Of a stretch of DNA of 64,000 nt, positions 33,740 through 46,299 are shown piece after piece. Below the pieces are notes generated by a model. The model did not search any database. It saw only the letters and a list, made by a program, of their open reading frames with translations, and had not been told where the DNA came from. Made by a program: the position numbers and the translations under genes. Each line of letters opens with the position of its first letter. Within the stretch, counting starts at the first letter, position 1. The DNA comes from Terfezia claveryi (Eukaryota > Ascomycota > Pezizomycetes > Pezizales > Pezizaceae): the NCBI GenBank assembly GCA_015179025.1, contig WHUX01000047.1, positions 1-64,000 of the forward strand, in the 5' to 3' direction.

Positions 33740-35640
33740 CCTACAATGTCTTTTGCAGCCAAGTTGTGCCACCGTCCTATTCGCGGTTACTGTCTTAAAC
33801 AATATTACTATCTTATCGGACGTATTCTACATTATGCGGTCCCAGTACGGGGACCATGATGAGCCACCCGGAAACTAAGTAGATTCAGGACAAGACAAGT
33901 TAATCTGCCAGGTCCGGTGGATATGATATGTTCAGAATAAATAATAGGCTCAAGTGCCAATCGGCAAAGCAATAGTAGTGTCCCATAGCCCCTTACGATG
34001 TGAAGACCTTTCAGCCCATGATTTTTTCGTTCACTTTTTTAAATTGTTTAATGGCTCCTCATCGTTGTTACTCAGTTTAGAATTTTTTTTTTACTCGAGT
34101 ACATACTTGCTAAATCACGGCAATCTGAGAGACTTGAGTGGATCACAAATTCCCATACTCTTAATATATGTACTAAAGCTATTTCGGCTAACAGAAACCT
34201 CTTATGATATGGTTCGTGTCGTTAATAATGTTGGAGAGTGTAACCACTAGGACAAAACGTGATCACTGGGTGCCAGGTTTGCCTAGACACCGATAGTATA
34301 TTGTACGCTCACCACTTCCCCCCAGACCGCACACAGGGATCAAATCAACGATTAACTGCCCAACCCTAGAGCTAATGAACTACTGCAGCTGGGGTTCATA
34401 TTTCTGTAAATATCCATAATACCCTTCCTTTGTCTCAGCGCTCTCTCAGGGAATCAAACTTGTGCTCCATGCGTACCGGGCTCATAAGGTTACGATGGGT
34501 GAAGTTCGGCTTGTCTTTCTTACAGCTTATTATCCCACCGTCTTCTGCCAAGTCTGCTCATAGCTTATTCCCTAATCTAGTACTAGCTTATAGCTTATCC
34601 CAGTAAAAATAATCTTTGCCCTCGAATTCATGAATATCCATGCCGAGGAAGTAATCACATAATCCGTCGATTCTGTTAGCCTGCACTAGTGACTACCCCA
34701 TCTGGTGTCTTATGAATGCCTTTTTAAGGGAACCTATCGCACGAACTTCATCAAGTACGTGCCTGATATGTTGTTTTTGAGGCCTGCCTCCAGAGCTCAA
34801 ATTTTGAAGGCACTCTCACGGATGATAGTGCCTTTAGCCCATACAAGCCTTGAAGATAATCCTTGCTCCACACGCTGCGACAATGAAAAGTGAACCATCG
34901 CATAAACCCGTATCACTCCTGAAAACCGCGGAGACTAACAGTATCACATTTTGCGACGGGTTATAAGTGAGGCTCTTTGTTGGCCGAGGTATGATAAAGA
35001 CTACTTAGGACGAAACCTTGGTTTCTGCTGCTTTTGCGAGATATTTTGCTGCAAAGGATTTTATATGCAATAGCTAGGCAAAGTAACTACGGCTGAATAA
35101 ATTACCTGTCTCAGCAAGACACCTATGTACTATAGCTTACAAAGTATTGAGGAATCCTAGCTCAGCTTGCTGGGCAATTCTGGGGCCTGATTCTCCGAAC
35201 ATATCACAGCCCAGTCAGGTTGCACGACCCTATGACTGCCATGGGAAGAATGTGATGTAAATAGCGAGGTTAGGAGATTAGAGTTAGTGAATGAGAGCTA
35301 AAGCGTTATTATGTAGTCTAATTGGCACGTTATTATGCACCTGCATGCACGACGGAATAATAGCTATGGAGGCGGAAATTAGTGATGAATTGCCGCCCCC
35401 CGATTTGGGAATTACCTGAAATGGTAAGAACCGGATGTAACGCATGCCATACTTACTTACTCACTACAGACAGAACCAGACTACGATTACAAACAGCTAC
35501 GGAAGGTACGTCTAATCGATCAGCACAAAGCATTTATGAAGTTCTGAACATCAAACCTTCAATATTTGTACACAACATCTCATTTACCTCAACCACCGCA
35601 GACGATCCTTTACATATACAAACATTTGCCTACGCATACC
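33740..35640. other. Intergenic region, no gene recognised
   Basis: Unique-looking sequence with small open frames of under 100 codons, none with a domain or good splice signals. Contains a T/A-rich run at about 34020-34090. Confidence 0.45.
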
Positions 35641-35644
35641 CAAT

Positions 35645-36664
35645 ATGCCACCCAAACGTCAAAGTCCTATATCAGAGAACACTCCAAGCGCCTACGATCA
35701 CAAGGCCCTATCCAGATCAAGCGCCACTATACAACTGAAACTGAACCGGAAGCGTGTGGATCTGGAAGCACTCTTACAGAGACAAGCCAAGCCAATGCAG
35801 ATAGAAATTCAAGGTTCATTGGTGGCAATTACGGACTTAAGGTGTGAAGAGAAAGCAAGTTCGGTAGGGAGTGGTCGTCACCGCAAGCAATATTCTAAGG
35901 TGTTAAGCTTGCAGCTTTAACATACTGGCGAAAGCAGTCTAAGCAACCTCCAGGACCAGGACTTAGCAAATACAAGATCGCTCAAAACCTACAAATTTCG
36001 GAAAAGACGTTGCAGAATTGGATATCAAACGAAAATATAATTGTGACGCTGCAAACAAATCAAAATCCAGCAACTACAGGACACAAGTCACAATATCGGG
36101 TTTAGGGGGGTCATTTGTATGCCAAGTTTCTTATTATACGAGAGTGTGGTATCAAGATATGTCGAAGATGATTTATGGCAGAAGCAAAGCTTTGGAATGA
36201 GGCCAAATACTCAGAAAAGATGTTAACAAATAGGTTGGGAGTTAAGAGCTATGTTAGTTTCTGTTTTCTCATCCATGGTTTCTACGGTTCAAATAAAGAA
36301 AGGGAAAGGTAATAAGTTTACGCTGCATCACAAATCGAGCTCAACATGTTCCAGAGGATTCAAAACTCCAAACTCCAATCCTTAACTTTCATATCTTCAT
36401 TTGATACTAAGCCAACCCAGAAATATACTCTCTCCACCAAATCCAATCTGCTATGAAGTATCTATGGTTGGGCGCTTTCGACTACATTGGAATTTGAGTT
36501 TTTGTCTGGCTCTACTTATGATACTGTTGGTACAGAAACAATTTGGATCCGCTCTTAAGGATCTAGATCAGACAAAAGACAGGCAACAGTACAGCTTACA
36601 ATTCATGCCGACAGAAGTTCCTCGAACAAAGCCTTTACTTGTTTTTCGTAGGAAACGTTACTAG
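35645..36664 (+). pseudogene. Pogo/Tigger-type transposase, truncated and frameshifted
   Basis: Begins at ATG 35645 (MPPKRQSPISENTPSAYDHK). It reaches a psq-type helix-turn-helix region at about 35880-36030: HRKQYSK, then one frame later KLAALTYWRKQSKQ, LSKYKIAQNLQISEKTLQNW. The family's helix continues as AEAKLWNEAKYSEKM near 36185-36225. The start of a DDE domain follows: TYDTVGTETIWI (about 36510) and DKRQATVQLTIHAD (about 36570), then VPRTKPLLVFRRK in another frame, ending at 36664. At least two frameshifts and several stops are present, and the rest of the DDE core is missing. Damage here is mostly indels plus scattered stops, unlike the C-to-T pattern at 2.7-19.7 kb. Confidence 0.65.
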
Positions 36665-36829
36665 TAGGCCTGGGCACGAGACGTTTCGAGACACCCAACA
36701 CAATCATAATATATTCAAACTCGCTATCAGCCGCTGTAAATGGACCAGAAAACTCTGGATCAGATGATCCCGACAGTACAGAATCTGACTCGGGATATGA
36801 GGCACTCGAGGTTCCAACACTCATATTCA

Positions 36830-38560
36830 GTTGGGTGAAGAGATTGTTTGAAACCGTATTAGGTTGATTTTTTTTTTTAAAAAAAAAAAGAAAATTCCTC
36901 CTCGAACAGCAACAGCCATCTGTTGGTACATTCTGCTAGACTTTCAACTACCTATCTTAGGAGAAACGATATATCGATATACCGTTCAAAGTTAGCTCAG
37001 ATTTCCATTAAGAATCTAATTTTTGGTGTCATTTCCAAGCGCTCACTAGAACGATATATATGTTCTGGGCCGTTGCGGAATGGCCTGAATTCCCGCAACG
37101 GCCCAGAACACATATACCTAATATCTGAAATTGTCAAGAGAAGCACAAGACGCAATTACTATCCCCGCTCCGCACAACTGGGAATTGAGTTGAATGTTCG
37201 TACCCGAAATCAGATTGAAAGTACGACACTTAGCCGAGAGCGAGAACACAGTGAAATCTTGTAAGCAACTCCCGGGGGGCTGGCATGGAGTTTCTTATCA
37301 CGAGATACATATATATATATATAGAAAACTAGTAAAATCCGAGCGAGGCCTGAAAAAAAAAAAAGTGATGCTTGTTTGATGCTGCGTTCGGCGAGCCATG
37401 CCTTGTAGGCTCCGCTTTTCCTCGATATAAAGCTTCCTCCATCTGTTCCCATTTCTGTGAATTAAGATGGAGTTTTTCAACACGAAAGAGACGTCAGAAC
37501 TTCAAGGATTTCGAGATCAGAATGTGTGACTCATGCAGTGGAGCAAGCTCACAGGCATCAAAAATGTGTTGCTCCCCTCTCCTCTGCATAATTTTCATCT
37601 TCAGTTTCCATCCCTGACAGATGTATAGATAAAGTACTAGCGTAAGTGAACAACAGGTTATGTTTTTAAGTATACCTATAAGTTGGGTGTCACTGTGTCA
37701 TGATTTTGGAATCATATACAGCACTTAGCTATAGATAGCATCAACAAATACTCCAGTTAATACCACTAACTATGTTTTTAGAAATTCCAGCTATTAATTT
37801 CATCATATATAAGCAGCCCTCGCCAATACTAATCAACAATTGTAATTTCAACTATTATACCTTGGTACCAAGTAAATGTAACCATGCGCAATACAAGCAC
37901 ATTAGCAAAATGTCAAGCCCTGATCTACGGAGTCAGATATTCTTAAGTTTTAAGAAAGTTATGAAAATACAAGATGGCGTATGAGGGGCCATGGGAAAGG
38001 TTACATATCATCCGATCCGGTAGATCAAGACAAGTCATGATGCTCTTTCTGCACCCGATGCTGAAATTGCATGTAGGGGGACTTCAACCTGGTCGAGTCA
38101 GATGTCGTGCAAAAAAAGTATAAACTACTCCATGTAAGTAGATTTATATCTCCTCTCACCCCCAGTGGATGACAGTTCATTCTCAGGAAAAGGAAAAAAA
38201 AGATGCTCGCCATCAATAATACCCAATAATACCAATACAGACAGCATTATAAATAATCATCAGCTTCAAATTCTCTAACTCTTCGACAATCAGCCCTGTC
38301 ATGAGATCAAGGATAGCCAGCTAAGGGAAACATATATCACTTCACATGGTATCTTGCCTAATTGTTGTCATAATAAAGAGGATCATTGTATCCTAGGGTA
38401 GTGCGGATGAAGGGCAATACAATGCTCGACTGTCCAAAAGTAGCTATTGCTTGCGTACAGTTCATGTCCCAGTACTTCAAGAGAAAGAGCAATCTTTCTC
38501 ACCCTAGATGCCCTCACAGTTTAGATCCTTTCTAGTCGCTAGGAACTTCCATCACTTTCC
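36830..38560. other. Intergenic region with palindromes
   Basis: No gene supported. Includes a T-run/A-run palindrome at about 36868-36892 and a strong hairpin at 37056-37116. Short open frames lack domains. Confidence 0.5.
37056..37116. repeat. Strong hairpin, 17 bp perfect stem
   Basis: GTTCTGGGCCGTTGCGG at 37062-37078 pairs exactly with CCGCAACGGCCCAGAAC at 37093-37109 across a 14-base loop. The stem extends outward as TATATGT against ACATATA with one mismatch. GC-rich arms in an AT-rich setting suggest a small inverted-repeat insertion or a structured RNA or DNA site. Confidence 0.85.
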
Positions 38561-38566
38561 CTAAAA

Positions 38567-40646
38567 TTATAAGGGTATCTCATCTGTCGTCCACCTTAAG
38601 CCTGGCCTTTTCTTAACCTTCACATGTAAGTCCGGCTTCCACCATAAAGACCACGCCATAGATTTTTTTTCCCAGTCAAGATCCTTATCCACAAGTTCAA
38701 GATTGTACGCGTATATCACCTTTGCCAAGATGCACCTGATCTCCATATACGCCAAGCTAGACAAACACCTATTAGCAACTCCCTCCAACATCGTTATTCC
38801 TTATATAACAGGTACTTACTTTTTTCCTAGACATCCCCTGGGCCCCAACAAAAAAGGCTGACTCGCCTCCTTGTTATCCGTATTCTTCGGATCGATCCAC
38901 CTTTCCGGGTACATCTCATTTGGCATCGACCAATAGGCAGGATCCCGCGAGGCAGTAAATAAATGTACAGCGATATCCGTGCCACGAGGTATATATTGTC
39001 CTGCTACTGTTGCTCCAGGGGAGACACGGGGCATTCCACCGGGAGCTGCAGGGTACAACCTCAATCCTTCTTCAATCACCGCATTCAAGTACCGCATCCG
39101 AACAGTGTTTTGTTCAGTGATGTCGGCATAACTCTTGAACGTGCTGCGGATTTCATCTTTAAGTATGTTGTACACTCGGGGAGTTTTAAGGAGGTAAAAG
39201 GTGATACTGGAAATTGTTGTAGAGGTGGTTTCGGAGCCTGCCATACTGGGTTCCGTTAGTATATAGTTGGTAGGTTAATTTTGATATATGTGACCTACAC
39301 CAGGGTTTGAGCCTGCATACATAGTTCGTTCACAGATGCATCCTTTGATTCTGGCCTGTTGAGGATGTAGTGCCAGAAGTCCTTGCGGTTAGTCTGACTT
39401 CCGAGGCGACTACCAATATTCCGTTAGTTCTGTTTTTGTTGCAGCTCTCGAATATTATTTTTCTAAAAAACTCATTGCTCATATGCGGCCCAAGTAAGGG
39501 GGGTTCCCAGCGCTCGAAAACATACTTAGCAACCAAGTCTCTCGCGTAGACGTCCATCCTCCTCCTGTTCTCTTTGAGACTCTTTGGAGTGAGCCACTGT
39601 CCCAGTTTCCTTGTTCCGAGAATTCGTCTGAAGGCCTCATTAAGTGCATTAAGATAGATAGAATCTAGCATAATTGTTACCCAGGGGTGCGCCTTCTCTA
39701 ATTATCGTATTAGCATGTACTTCGTTCTATAATGAAATCTACTTACGTTCTTTAAGGCAAGCAAAAGCAGTAGATTCACCAAACGCCAGATCTCCAATGA
39801 TGTCAAACGTAGTATAATTATACCAGGTCACAATATTGCAGTACTCTCCATCCGGCCCTCTATCCTTCTCCGCGTAACGCTCTCCAAGCCTCTTGATCAA
39901 TAGGTCGACATAACCCTGGATAATGCTCTCCTGTTCCGTCAATGCCTTGACAGAGAAAGCATGAGCGAGCATTCGTCTCATCTCTGCATGCTTCACAGCG
40001 TCCTTCGTACTGAAGATGTTCCTTAGGCCAAAATTTTTCACGTCCTCATTATAAAAGTCCCCTTTAATAAAGGTCTTCTCACGTGGGTGATGGCCATGGA
40101 TTTCTTTCCACGCTCCTGCATCTGCAACAGAGAGCTGGTTTGGTGCTACACGCATAATTGGGCCTAATTTTCAAGCTGTCAGAGGCTACTTCAGAGTGGA
40201 AGCCATAGAGGCTTATTACGAACCATACTTCTTATGGGCTTCCGCGAGATTGAAAGGGGATCGTCCAGATAGAGAATCGTGCACAAACCAAAGCTATGAG
40301 CAAAGATGGTGTTAGACTTGCTTTGGTTGTAAGAGGATGGAGAAGAGTATTGCTTACTGTAGAAGTAGCTGCCAGCCATGGCCCAGGAAACTTTGCAAGT
40401 GGATGGAAATTCAAGTTATACACAACACGCCAGAGGGCCCAGCCAGTAACAAACTATTTCAATGAGAACAGTAAGTGACTGCGATAATTTGGAACGATGA
40501 TATTGAGGAGTTTGAGCAAAGACACTCACAGAGATGAGAGCAGGTAATACCAGCAGCTTTACCCCGCTCGGATTGTTAACATCAAGTACACTCCTCTCCC
40601 ATGGGAAAAACGACCAGAAATGGCTTAAATGTAGCGGATCGGTCAT
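38567..40646 (-). CDS. Cytochrome P450 monooxygenase
   Basis: Predicted 532-residue P450 from eight exons: 40646-40530, 40453-40358, 40293-40224, 40163-39747, 39697-39526, 39409-39299, 39245-38820 and 38756-38567 (1599 nt). All seven introns have GT...AG ends and keep phase. The N-terminus has a hydrophobic anchor (VKLLVLPALISFVTGWALW) followed by the proline hinge KFPGPW. The I-helix oxygen-binding motif AGSETTSTT is at about 330-338. The ExxR motif is EGLR at about 387-390, the PERW motif at 441-444, and the haem loop FLLGPRGCLG has its cysteine ligand near 466. All landmark residues are present, so the enzyme should be active. The overall pattern resembles fungal isotrichodermin C-15 hydroxylase/CYP65-like P450s in the endoplasmic reticulum membrane. 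The substrate is unknown, and no synthase gene flanks it. Confidence 0.92.
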
Positions 40647-40699
40647 AATGGACCTTACTCGTCAATTTCTGGGAGTTCAAAATTAGGTCAACGTTTACC

Positions 40700-43500
40700 T
40701 AGAAATGCTCCAATTATCGAAACATATGAATGATACTAAATCTACCCCCTCTCGATGCTTATTTAATATATATTTGGATGGCGGGTTCACAACTTCGGAA
40801 ACTTGACACTTACCAAAGATAAAGTAACACTTAAATTGACATAGAGTCACATTGGCTGCTCGGCAGTTGCCAATTGGCTGCTGAGGACAGGTGTATTGAT
40901 ACTGTAGACTACCTAATGTACATTCCTAGCTTGGGCAACCTTGTCTGCGAACGTAACGACAAAAATGCGAATCCAGATCCTTACTCACTTGGGCTAGTGA
41001 AACTCCCTCAGCGGGTGCAGGACACGATTCCTCCAATGGTGGTGGACCCGACCCGTTGGGTTTCTTTAAAATGTAAGATTATCGACTTGCTGGCGCCACA
41101 GTATTGACGTCAGGTTGCTGGATTTTTTGTTGTCATGCAGTCAGGGTATTTCATCGACATATGCTATCCTCCATAACCTCCCCTTCGGTATCCGTACCCT
41201 TCGAATTTTGAACCCAAAGGAGGGTTTGGGATAGGAGCCTGGGAGCTCAACGAGTATAGTAGTCTTATATTCGGGGCATATCCATGAACAAATCCTCATT
41301 GGAGTCGGATAAGTATTTAGGACATAAAAAAAAAAGAAAAAAGCGCATATCCATGGCATACCCTCAGAATGAGTGTATTCTCCTATACACCTCACATGTG
41401 TACTATTTCTGTGCTTATAATTCCCTGTTGCTAATTGAAATTAGAATCAAAATTTTTGTCCAATTTATGAGCTTGCCCTGCTATGGAGGTCATGTGACTG
41501 GTGTTACATTGGTTCCGCGGGTAATCAAGTGGCATATCAGGTGTCATCATCTGGAGGGTAGTCTAGTATCCCTCGTGTTTTCCCAACTTTGTATCGGAAC
41601 TCAGAAGGCGGTGAAAGTCCCTAAATAAGTCTTGCATTCAGATTGCTTCGGAATACGCCTGGGCACGAGCCGAGCCGGCTCGAGCCCGTTGTATCTTCGG
41701 GCCGCCAAAACCCGGGATATCCAGAGAACTCAATATAGCGGCCATACAATTCATTATAATTTCTTCAACAGCGCACTCATGCAAACCCCCCGCGATGGCA
41801 CGCCCTACACACGCAACGCAAGATTTTATTACTTCGTTTGCAGGTCGATATGAAGAATTACAAGATTCGCATACAGTTTCAGGGAAGATATCACGGCGAT
41901 TTAATACGTATATCTATTTACGCAAGCTGCTTAGTCGAAAATCAGTGGATGATGATCCTGGTATATTTTATGCGTGCCAACTAGACTGCCGAATATTTAC
42001 TTGTGGTGCGCAACCCAGAGGTTACACAGGAGGAGTTGACACCAGAGCAGGACTTGCTGGACCGGCTTCAAAGTGTAGTGTCGATGGTAATATTTTTCGG
42101 GTTTTCCTGCGGAAAGTTTGGATGAGGACGATTAGGAACTTTTGGCCCTTGTATTGGTTTCATTTATCTTGTTACTTCACCGGAGCCTACCCCGAGCCTT
42201 AGTGTGAATTGTGGAGCTGGTGCCCGGCTTCCATCGCCTCACCATCTTTACTGAATTAAAGGAAAATACCCTTCGTACTACTCGATATCTCAAGAAAAAC
42301 AGAAATGCGTCAAGAGTGCTTACAGGGTAATTTCAGATCTTTTCTCCTGTGATCAGCTTATTTGGCTATTTTCCGCACTGGGACCCCACGGTACTTTGGT
42401 TTACTCTGGCGGACTATGCCCGACGCTGTTTGTTGTAGCGAAAGTCCTTCACACTAGTTAAGCTCATGGGTCTTGATTTAGTGTATACAATTTAGTGCTT
42501 TTTTTTAAAATGGTTTCTGAGAATGCTAGAGTTAGAGCAGCCAGGCGTTTTAATTTTAAACTTGTTGATTGCAGTTTGAACAGTACTCAAATGGGATATA
42601 CCCTAGAGACTGGGGATGGAGTGGATTCTGAATTTTTGTTGATGGTGCTTGTTGAGGGGGTGGGCTGGATGTTATGGGAAGATTTAGGGGTGTTGGAGGG
42701 TTACAGGAAGTGGGAGACGCTGAGGTTGATGGTGAGGGAGTGTGCTCCTGGATGGGATTAAACGGCACCTGGGTTGCATGTATTGGCTGAGAGGAAGTTG
42801 AGGCGAGGAATTTTTTTTTTTTTTTGAGTCTGTACGTCTATGGAGCCTAAGGCTATGAGACGGCCCCGTTCCGCCCCTTTGAAGGTTTGGTTTCTCACGG
42901 GACAACAAGTTGCTTACTCCCAACCTAAGAAATATACCCCTTCCTCCGCCACCACGCTCCTAACCAGCCCGTCCCCTAATAAATAAACTCCTCCGCCGCA
43001 ACGCCCCTACCGGCCCTCCCCTTTCCTTTAGTCCTCCTAACTACCTTGGTTGTACTCCCCTCGTGCCATGTTACCGTGACTGCTATGGCAACCTTGGCGC
43101 ACGATACCCTTGGCCCCACCCCCCTTCCTAATCTTCCCTCTACTTACTTTCTTCCTTCTACCCCACACCAGATACAGCCCTTACCTCACCTTGTTGCGTC
43201 TAAATTCAACGCCGCAATCTGCCAACTGAAGCCACTGCGATCACGCTGGCAAGAACAACAAGGTGAGGTAGGGTTTCTTTTCCTTCTCGCATCTATGACC
43301 CTCACTTCAACCATGCCACTTCTTTGCCAAGTTCAGGGCTGCCCGAGGCAATGCTTCACTGGAACCATTTCTGAAGTAACCCATGAAAACCCCACCAAAG
43401 AAGTTGACCTCCAGGCTAACTACAACGAACAGCTCAAGCCTCCTTCCATAACCTGGGGATCCGTCTGCTCCTACGGATTGCTCCCAGTGCGAGCACATCT
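40700..43500. other. Intergenic region without recognised gene
   Basis: Small open frames only. CGCCTGGGCACGAGCCGAGCCGGCTCGAGC at about 41649 is a palindrome-rich hAT-like end motif. A run of 15 T lies at about 42810. Nothing in 41795-42202 or 42495-42761 shows a domain. Confidence 0.45.
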
Positions 43501-43502
43501 TA

Positions 43503-43823
43503 CTAGGCTAGGTCTATCCTTGAGAAAAACGTCTCAACCAGATCTACCACGTATTCTTCTCCTCCGTCCTTCACCTTCTTCAACCACCTCTTCCTATTGT
43601 CCATGTCCTCCCAATTCCCCCATCTCCGTCCGATTTCCTCACCACGCGGACAGACTAGCGCTACGTGGCTGCCTGTCTCGACATGTCTTCCACACGTTCG
43701 GCAAGTCGGGTCTATAGTGTCATCTATAATCGCTCTCCAGGATTGAAGATTACCTTTCCCTGTCCGGCAGTGCACATAGTTAATCCGAGCCTTCCTGCTC
43801 CACAGTTGAGGCGAGGAAGTCAC
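43503..43823 (-). pseudogene. C-terminal remnant of a Tad-like LINE
   Basis: The minus-strand frame contains RINYVHCRTGKG and the C-terminal zinc-knuckle CRTCGRHVETGSHVALVC, the CxxC...H...C signature that closes many fungal non-LTR retrotransposon ORF2 proteins after the RNase H domain. Sequence further upstream on this strand (43830-44266) is open in other frames but shows no recognisable RNase H or reverse transcriptase. Only a 3' end seems to be present, as expected for 5'-truncated LINE insertions. Confidence 0.5.
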
Positions 43824-44577
43824 GGTATTTTCGTTTTCCTGGGAAGAAGCTAAGCGCTGTCGTTGTACAGGGTATAAATAAACGACCTTCTACGAGTACT
43901 CCCCCTTCCATCTCACCACTTTCTGCCTCATTGATCTCATTCCCACCATATCCCACCACGGGGCTTGCTGTTGGCGCATGCTCAGCTGGGGAACCATGGC
44001 TCCTTGGATGTCCTGTCACTGCTATCGGCCCTGTCCTTTGGCGCCCTCCGGGAGTCATCTCCCAAGTCACCATATTCCCCACGAACCAAGTGTGCGCACT
44101 GGTGGTTATAGTAATCCTTGGCTGTCGCCACCGAAGGCCTTTCTATTCTCAGAAAACCCGTTTCCTCTTGTGAGGATCGTGCATGGTGTCGCCAGCGGCG
44201 TAGAGGTGAGTGTAGCTGCATGCTTGCTGCACAAGCAGGATCTACCAATCGAGGGAACAATCGCATGAGCTGCAGTGTGTGGGGCTTATTAGCCCCATCA
44301 TTATTTAGCTTAGATTAGTCAGTGTGATCCGAGCCTTGGTTGTGTTGAGAGAGAATGAACATCATCACACCACAGTGGCACCCATCCCGTGTTTGTGTCT
44401 CGACCAGTTCTCCACGAACGTAAGCGTCGTATTATTCTTCTTTCTGTCTGTCTCGACCAATTCTCCAAAGTCTTCGTTCTCTCAGTCTTCTCTCAGTTTC
44501 TCTCAGTCTCTTTCTCATACCTACCCCGCTTGTTTTGATATTGACCAGTCTCAGCCAAACTGGATACCTTCAACGCC

Positions 44578-45102
44578 TTGGCACTGGCATTACTGTCGTT
44601 CGGCCAGACTGGGAATCGTGAATTTCGACAGCGTTTTACCGTACAGGACTTTTACGCTTGCAGGGAGCTCTTGACGAGCCCCTGCACTCTTCTTTCCCCA
44701 GTCCCCGGCTTAGGCTTTCCACCAGAGTGGGTGATAGAGCCTCGGTCTTTCCGCAAAGTCCTAAAGGATCTGCGGGAAGCTTTCCCTGAACATTACGAGG
44801 ACGTCGAGGAAGCTCGCCCTCTGGACTTCGACCTTATATTTGAGGACGGCCAGATACTTCGGGCTCCTTCCCCTCCCACTTCGATTGTCTTACGTTCTCA
44901 AGCCCCTATACCTCAAGCCCCTATACCTCAAGCCCCTATACCTCAAGCCCCTATATCTCAAGCCCCTATACCTCAAGAACATCATCACACCACACAGTGG
45001 TCAGAAAATAAAAACTCTGGGCTCAGATTGATGCTGTGTAAAAGCTATTCATATAAGGGAAGGCAGTACTCACTCCACATGGCGCCTAGAGTTTCTAGGT
45101 AG
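44578..45102 (+). CDS. Hypothetical protein with QAPIP pentapeptide repeats
   Basis: A 174-codon open frame. The first 110 residues (RFTVQDFYACRELLTSP, then GFPPEWVIEPRSFRKVLKDL and FEDGQILRAPSPP) look protein-like. Five tandem QAPIP/QAPIS repeats follow, encoded by a 15 bp minisatellite, and then a less convincing tail. No domain is recognised. It follows a pyrimidine-rich leader (TCTCAGTCTTCTCTCAGTTTCTCTCAG at 44478-44505), as seen before fungal transcripts. It could equally be part of a degraded repeat gene. Confidence 0.35.
   Translation: MALALLSFGQTGNREFRQRFTVQDFYACRELLTSPCTLLSPVPGLGFPPEWVIEPRSFRKVLKDLREAFPEHYEDVEEARPLDFDLIFEDGQILRAPSPPTSIVLRSQAPIPQAPIPQAPIPQAPISQAPIPQEHHHTTQWSENKNSGLRLMLCKSYSYKGRQYSLHMAPRVSR
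44898..44975 (+). repeat. 15 bp minisatellite
   Basis: Five copies of TCAAGCCCCTATACC with one A/C variant (TATATC). Directly after it GAACATCATCACACCACACA repeats, with small changes, a segment present at about 44352-44371. Confidence 0.9.
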
Positions 45103-45551
45103 CTACAATAACTAGAGACGATTAGAGGTGAGATCAGAACATTCTCGAGCTCCAGTTTTACCTACGTATATATTACGTTGCCAAGTTAGTAGCTCTACTT
45201 TAGCGCAAATGGAAAAAGAAGCTTACACCAGACCCTTCTGTGGAGGCGTGTCAGAGGATTAGTGTTGGTACGTAACCCCTGTCAAGTATATATACAGTGC
45301 ATTCCCACCTCTAGTTACGTTTCTTCTCTTCATTCCTTACGCTTCGCTCCGTTACGAATCAGCAATCGGGTCACTTCTCTGCACTCCGGTATCGCTACGC
45401 TCTACCTACGTTCCGCTTCTCTACATTACTCAGTCGAATGACACAAGGTCTTTCCAGGTTCTATCCGTTAGTTACTTTACGAATCAGATAACAGTTAGTT
45501 TGGTTTGTCTAAGTTAAAGGTGTTGGAAACTGATCGGTTGAAAGGTTTACG

Positions 45552-46292
45552 ATGGATGAGGATAACGCAAATTCGAAAAAGAGAAAGCCAAAGGGGGCCA
45601 AGTCGTATACGAAGATGACTATTCCAGAAGCAGAAAAAAGATTAGGAGTTAGATTGGATGAACTCGAGACGGTACCTATAGTTGAAGTATTGGGAAGGCA
45701 TAAATCGGAAGTAGGTGATGGTATTAAGGAGAAAGTTTATGAGCGAATTCTGGAGTATCTTAAATTTGAAGGCTATCCCACGGAAGCCAGTGTGGGTTAC
45801 AAAGAGGTCAAAGTTAGCGACTTGGTCCTGTATACGATCGGTCCCATTTTGTCAGAATTTACGGATAGGGTAGGCCGGAAGATACGATTGGAAAGGGAGA
45901 AAGAGATTATCTCGACAAATAAAGAAACAACAGGGTATGAAGAATTTCTGGTTATAGATCGGATTTCGGTTACAGGGGGAAAGTTTGTTATAATCATTGA
46001 GGCGAAAAAAAGTTCCCTTGGAGAGGCGATAAAGTAGTGTTGTTTGGCACTGAAGGATGCTAAGGATACTAACGGCGGAGGTTACGTTTACGGATTCATT
46101 ACAACTGGTGAACGCTGGAGGTTGATCACGTACAATGGGCAATTTCACATGACGTATAAGATGGATTTATTGTTGGATCGGATGCATGATCGGAAAGAGA
46201 AATGGATGAAAGATCATTCAGTGTTGGTAGACTGTATTTGGTTTGCCTTGGGTAATGGAGGAATCATGGAAGAGAAGGAGGTTGTCGGGTAG
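45552..46292 (+). pseudogene. PD-(D/E)XK nuclease-like fungal protein with one premature TAG
   Basis: A 246-residue frame from ATG 45552 to TAG 46290-46292, interrupted only by TAG at 46035-46037 (residue 162). At that place the family would fit Gln: GEAIK-stop-CCLALKDAK. The centre holds YEEFLVIDRISVTGGKFVII followed by EAKKSS. An acidic residue (D136) is followed 14 residues later by ExK (E150, K152), the arrangement of the PD-(D/E)XK restriction-endonuclease-like fold. YGFITTGERWRLI follows, the second-half beta strand and aromatic patch seen in such fungal proteins. The N-terminal 25 residues are lysine-rich. A TATA-like GTATATATACAG lies at 45284. One transition (CAG to TAG) would explain the break, so it could be recent, allelic, or read through. 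Confidence 0.55.
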
Positions 46293-46299
46293 AGGTTCT

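Noticed and set aside
43046..43717. 223-codon plus-strand open frame
   Set aside because: Overlaps the opposite-strand LINE tail, has proline/serine-rich shadow composition and no domain.
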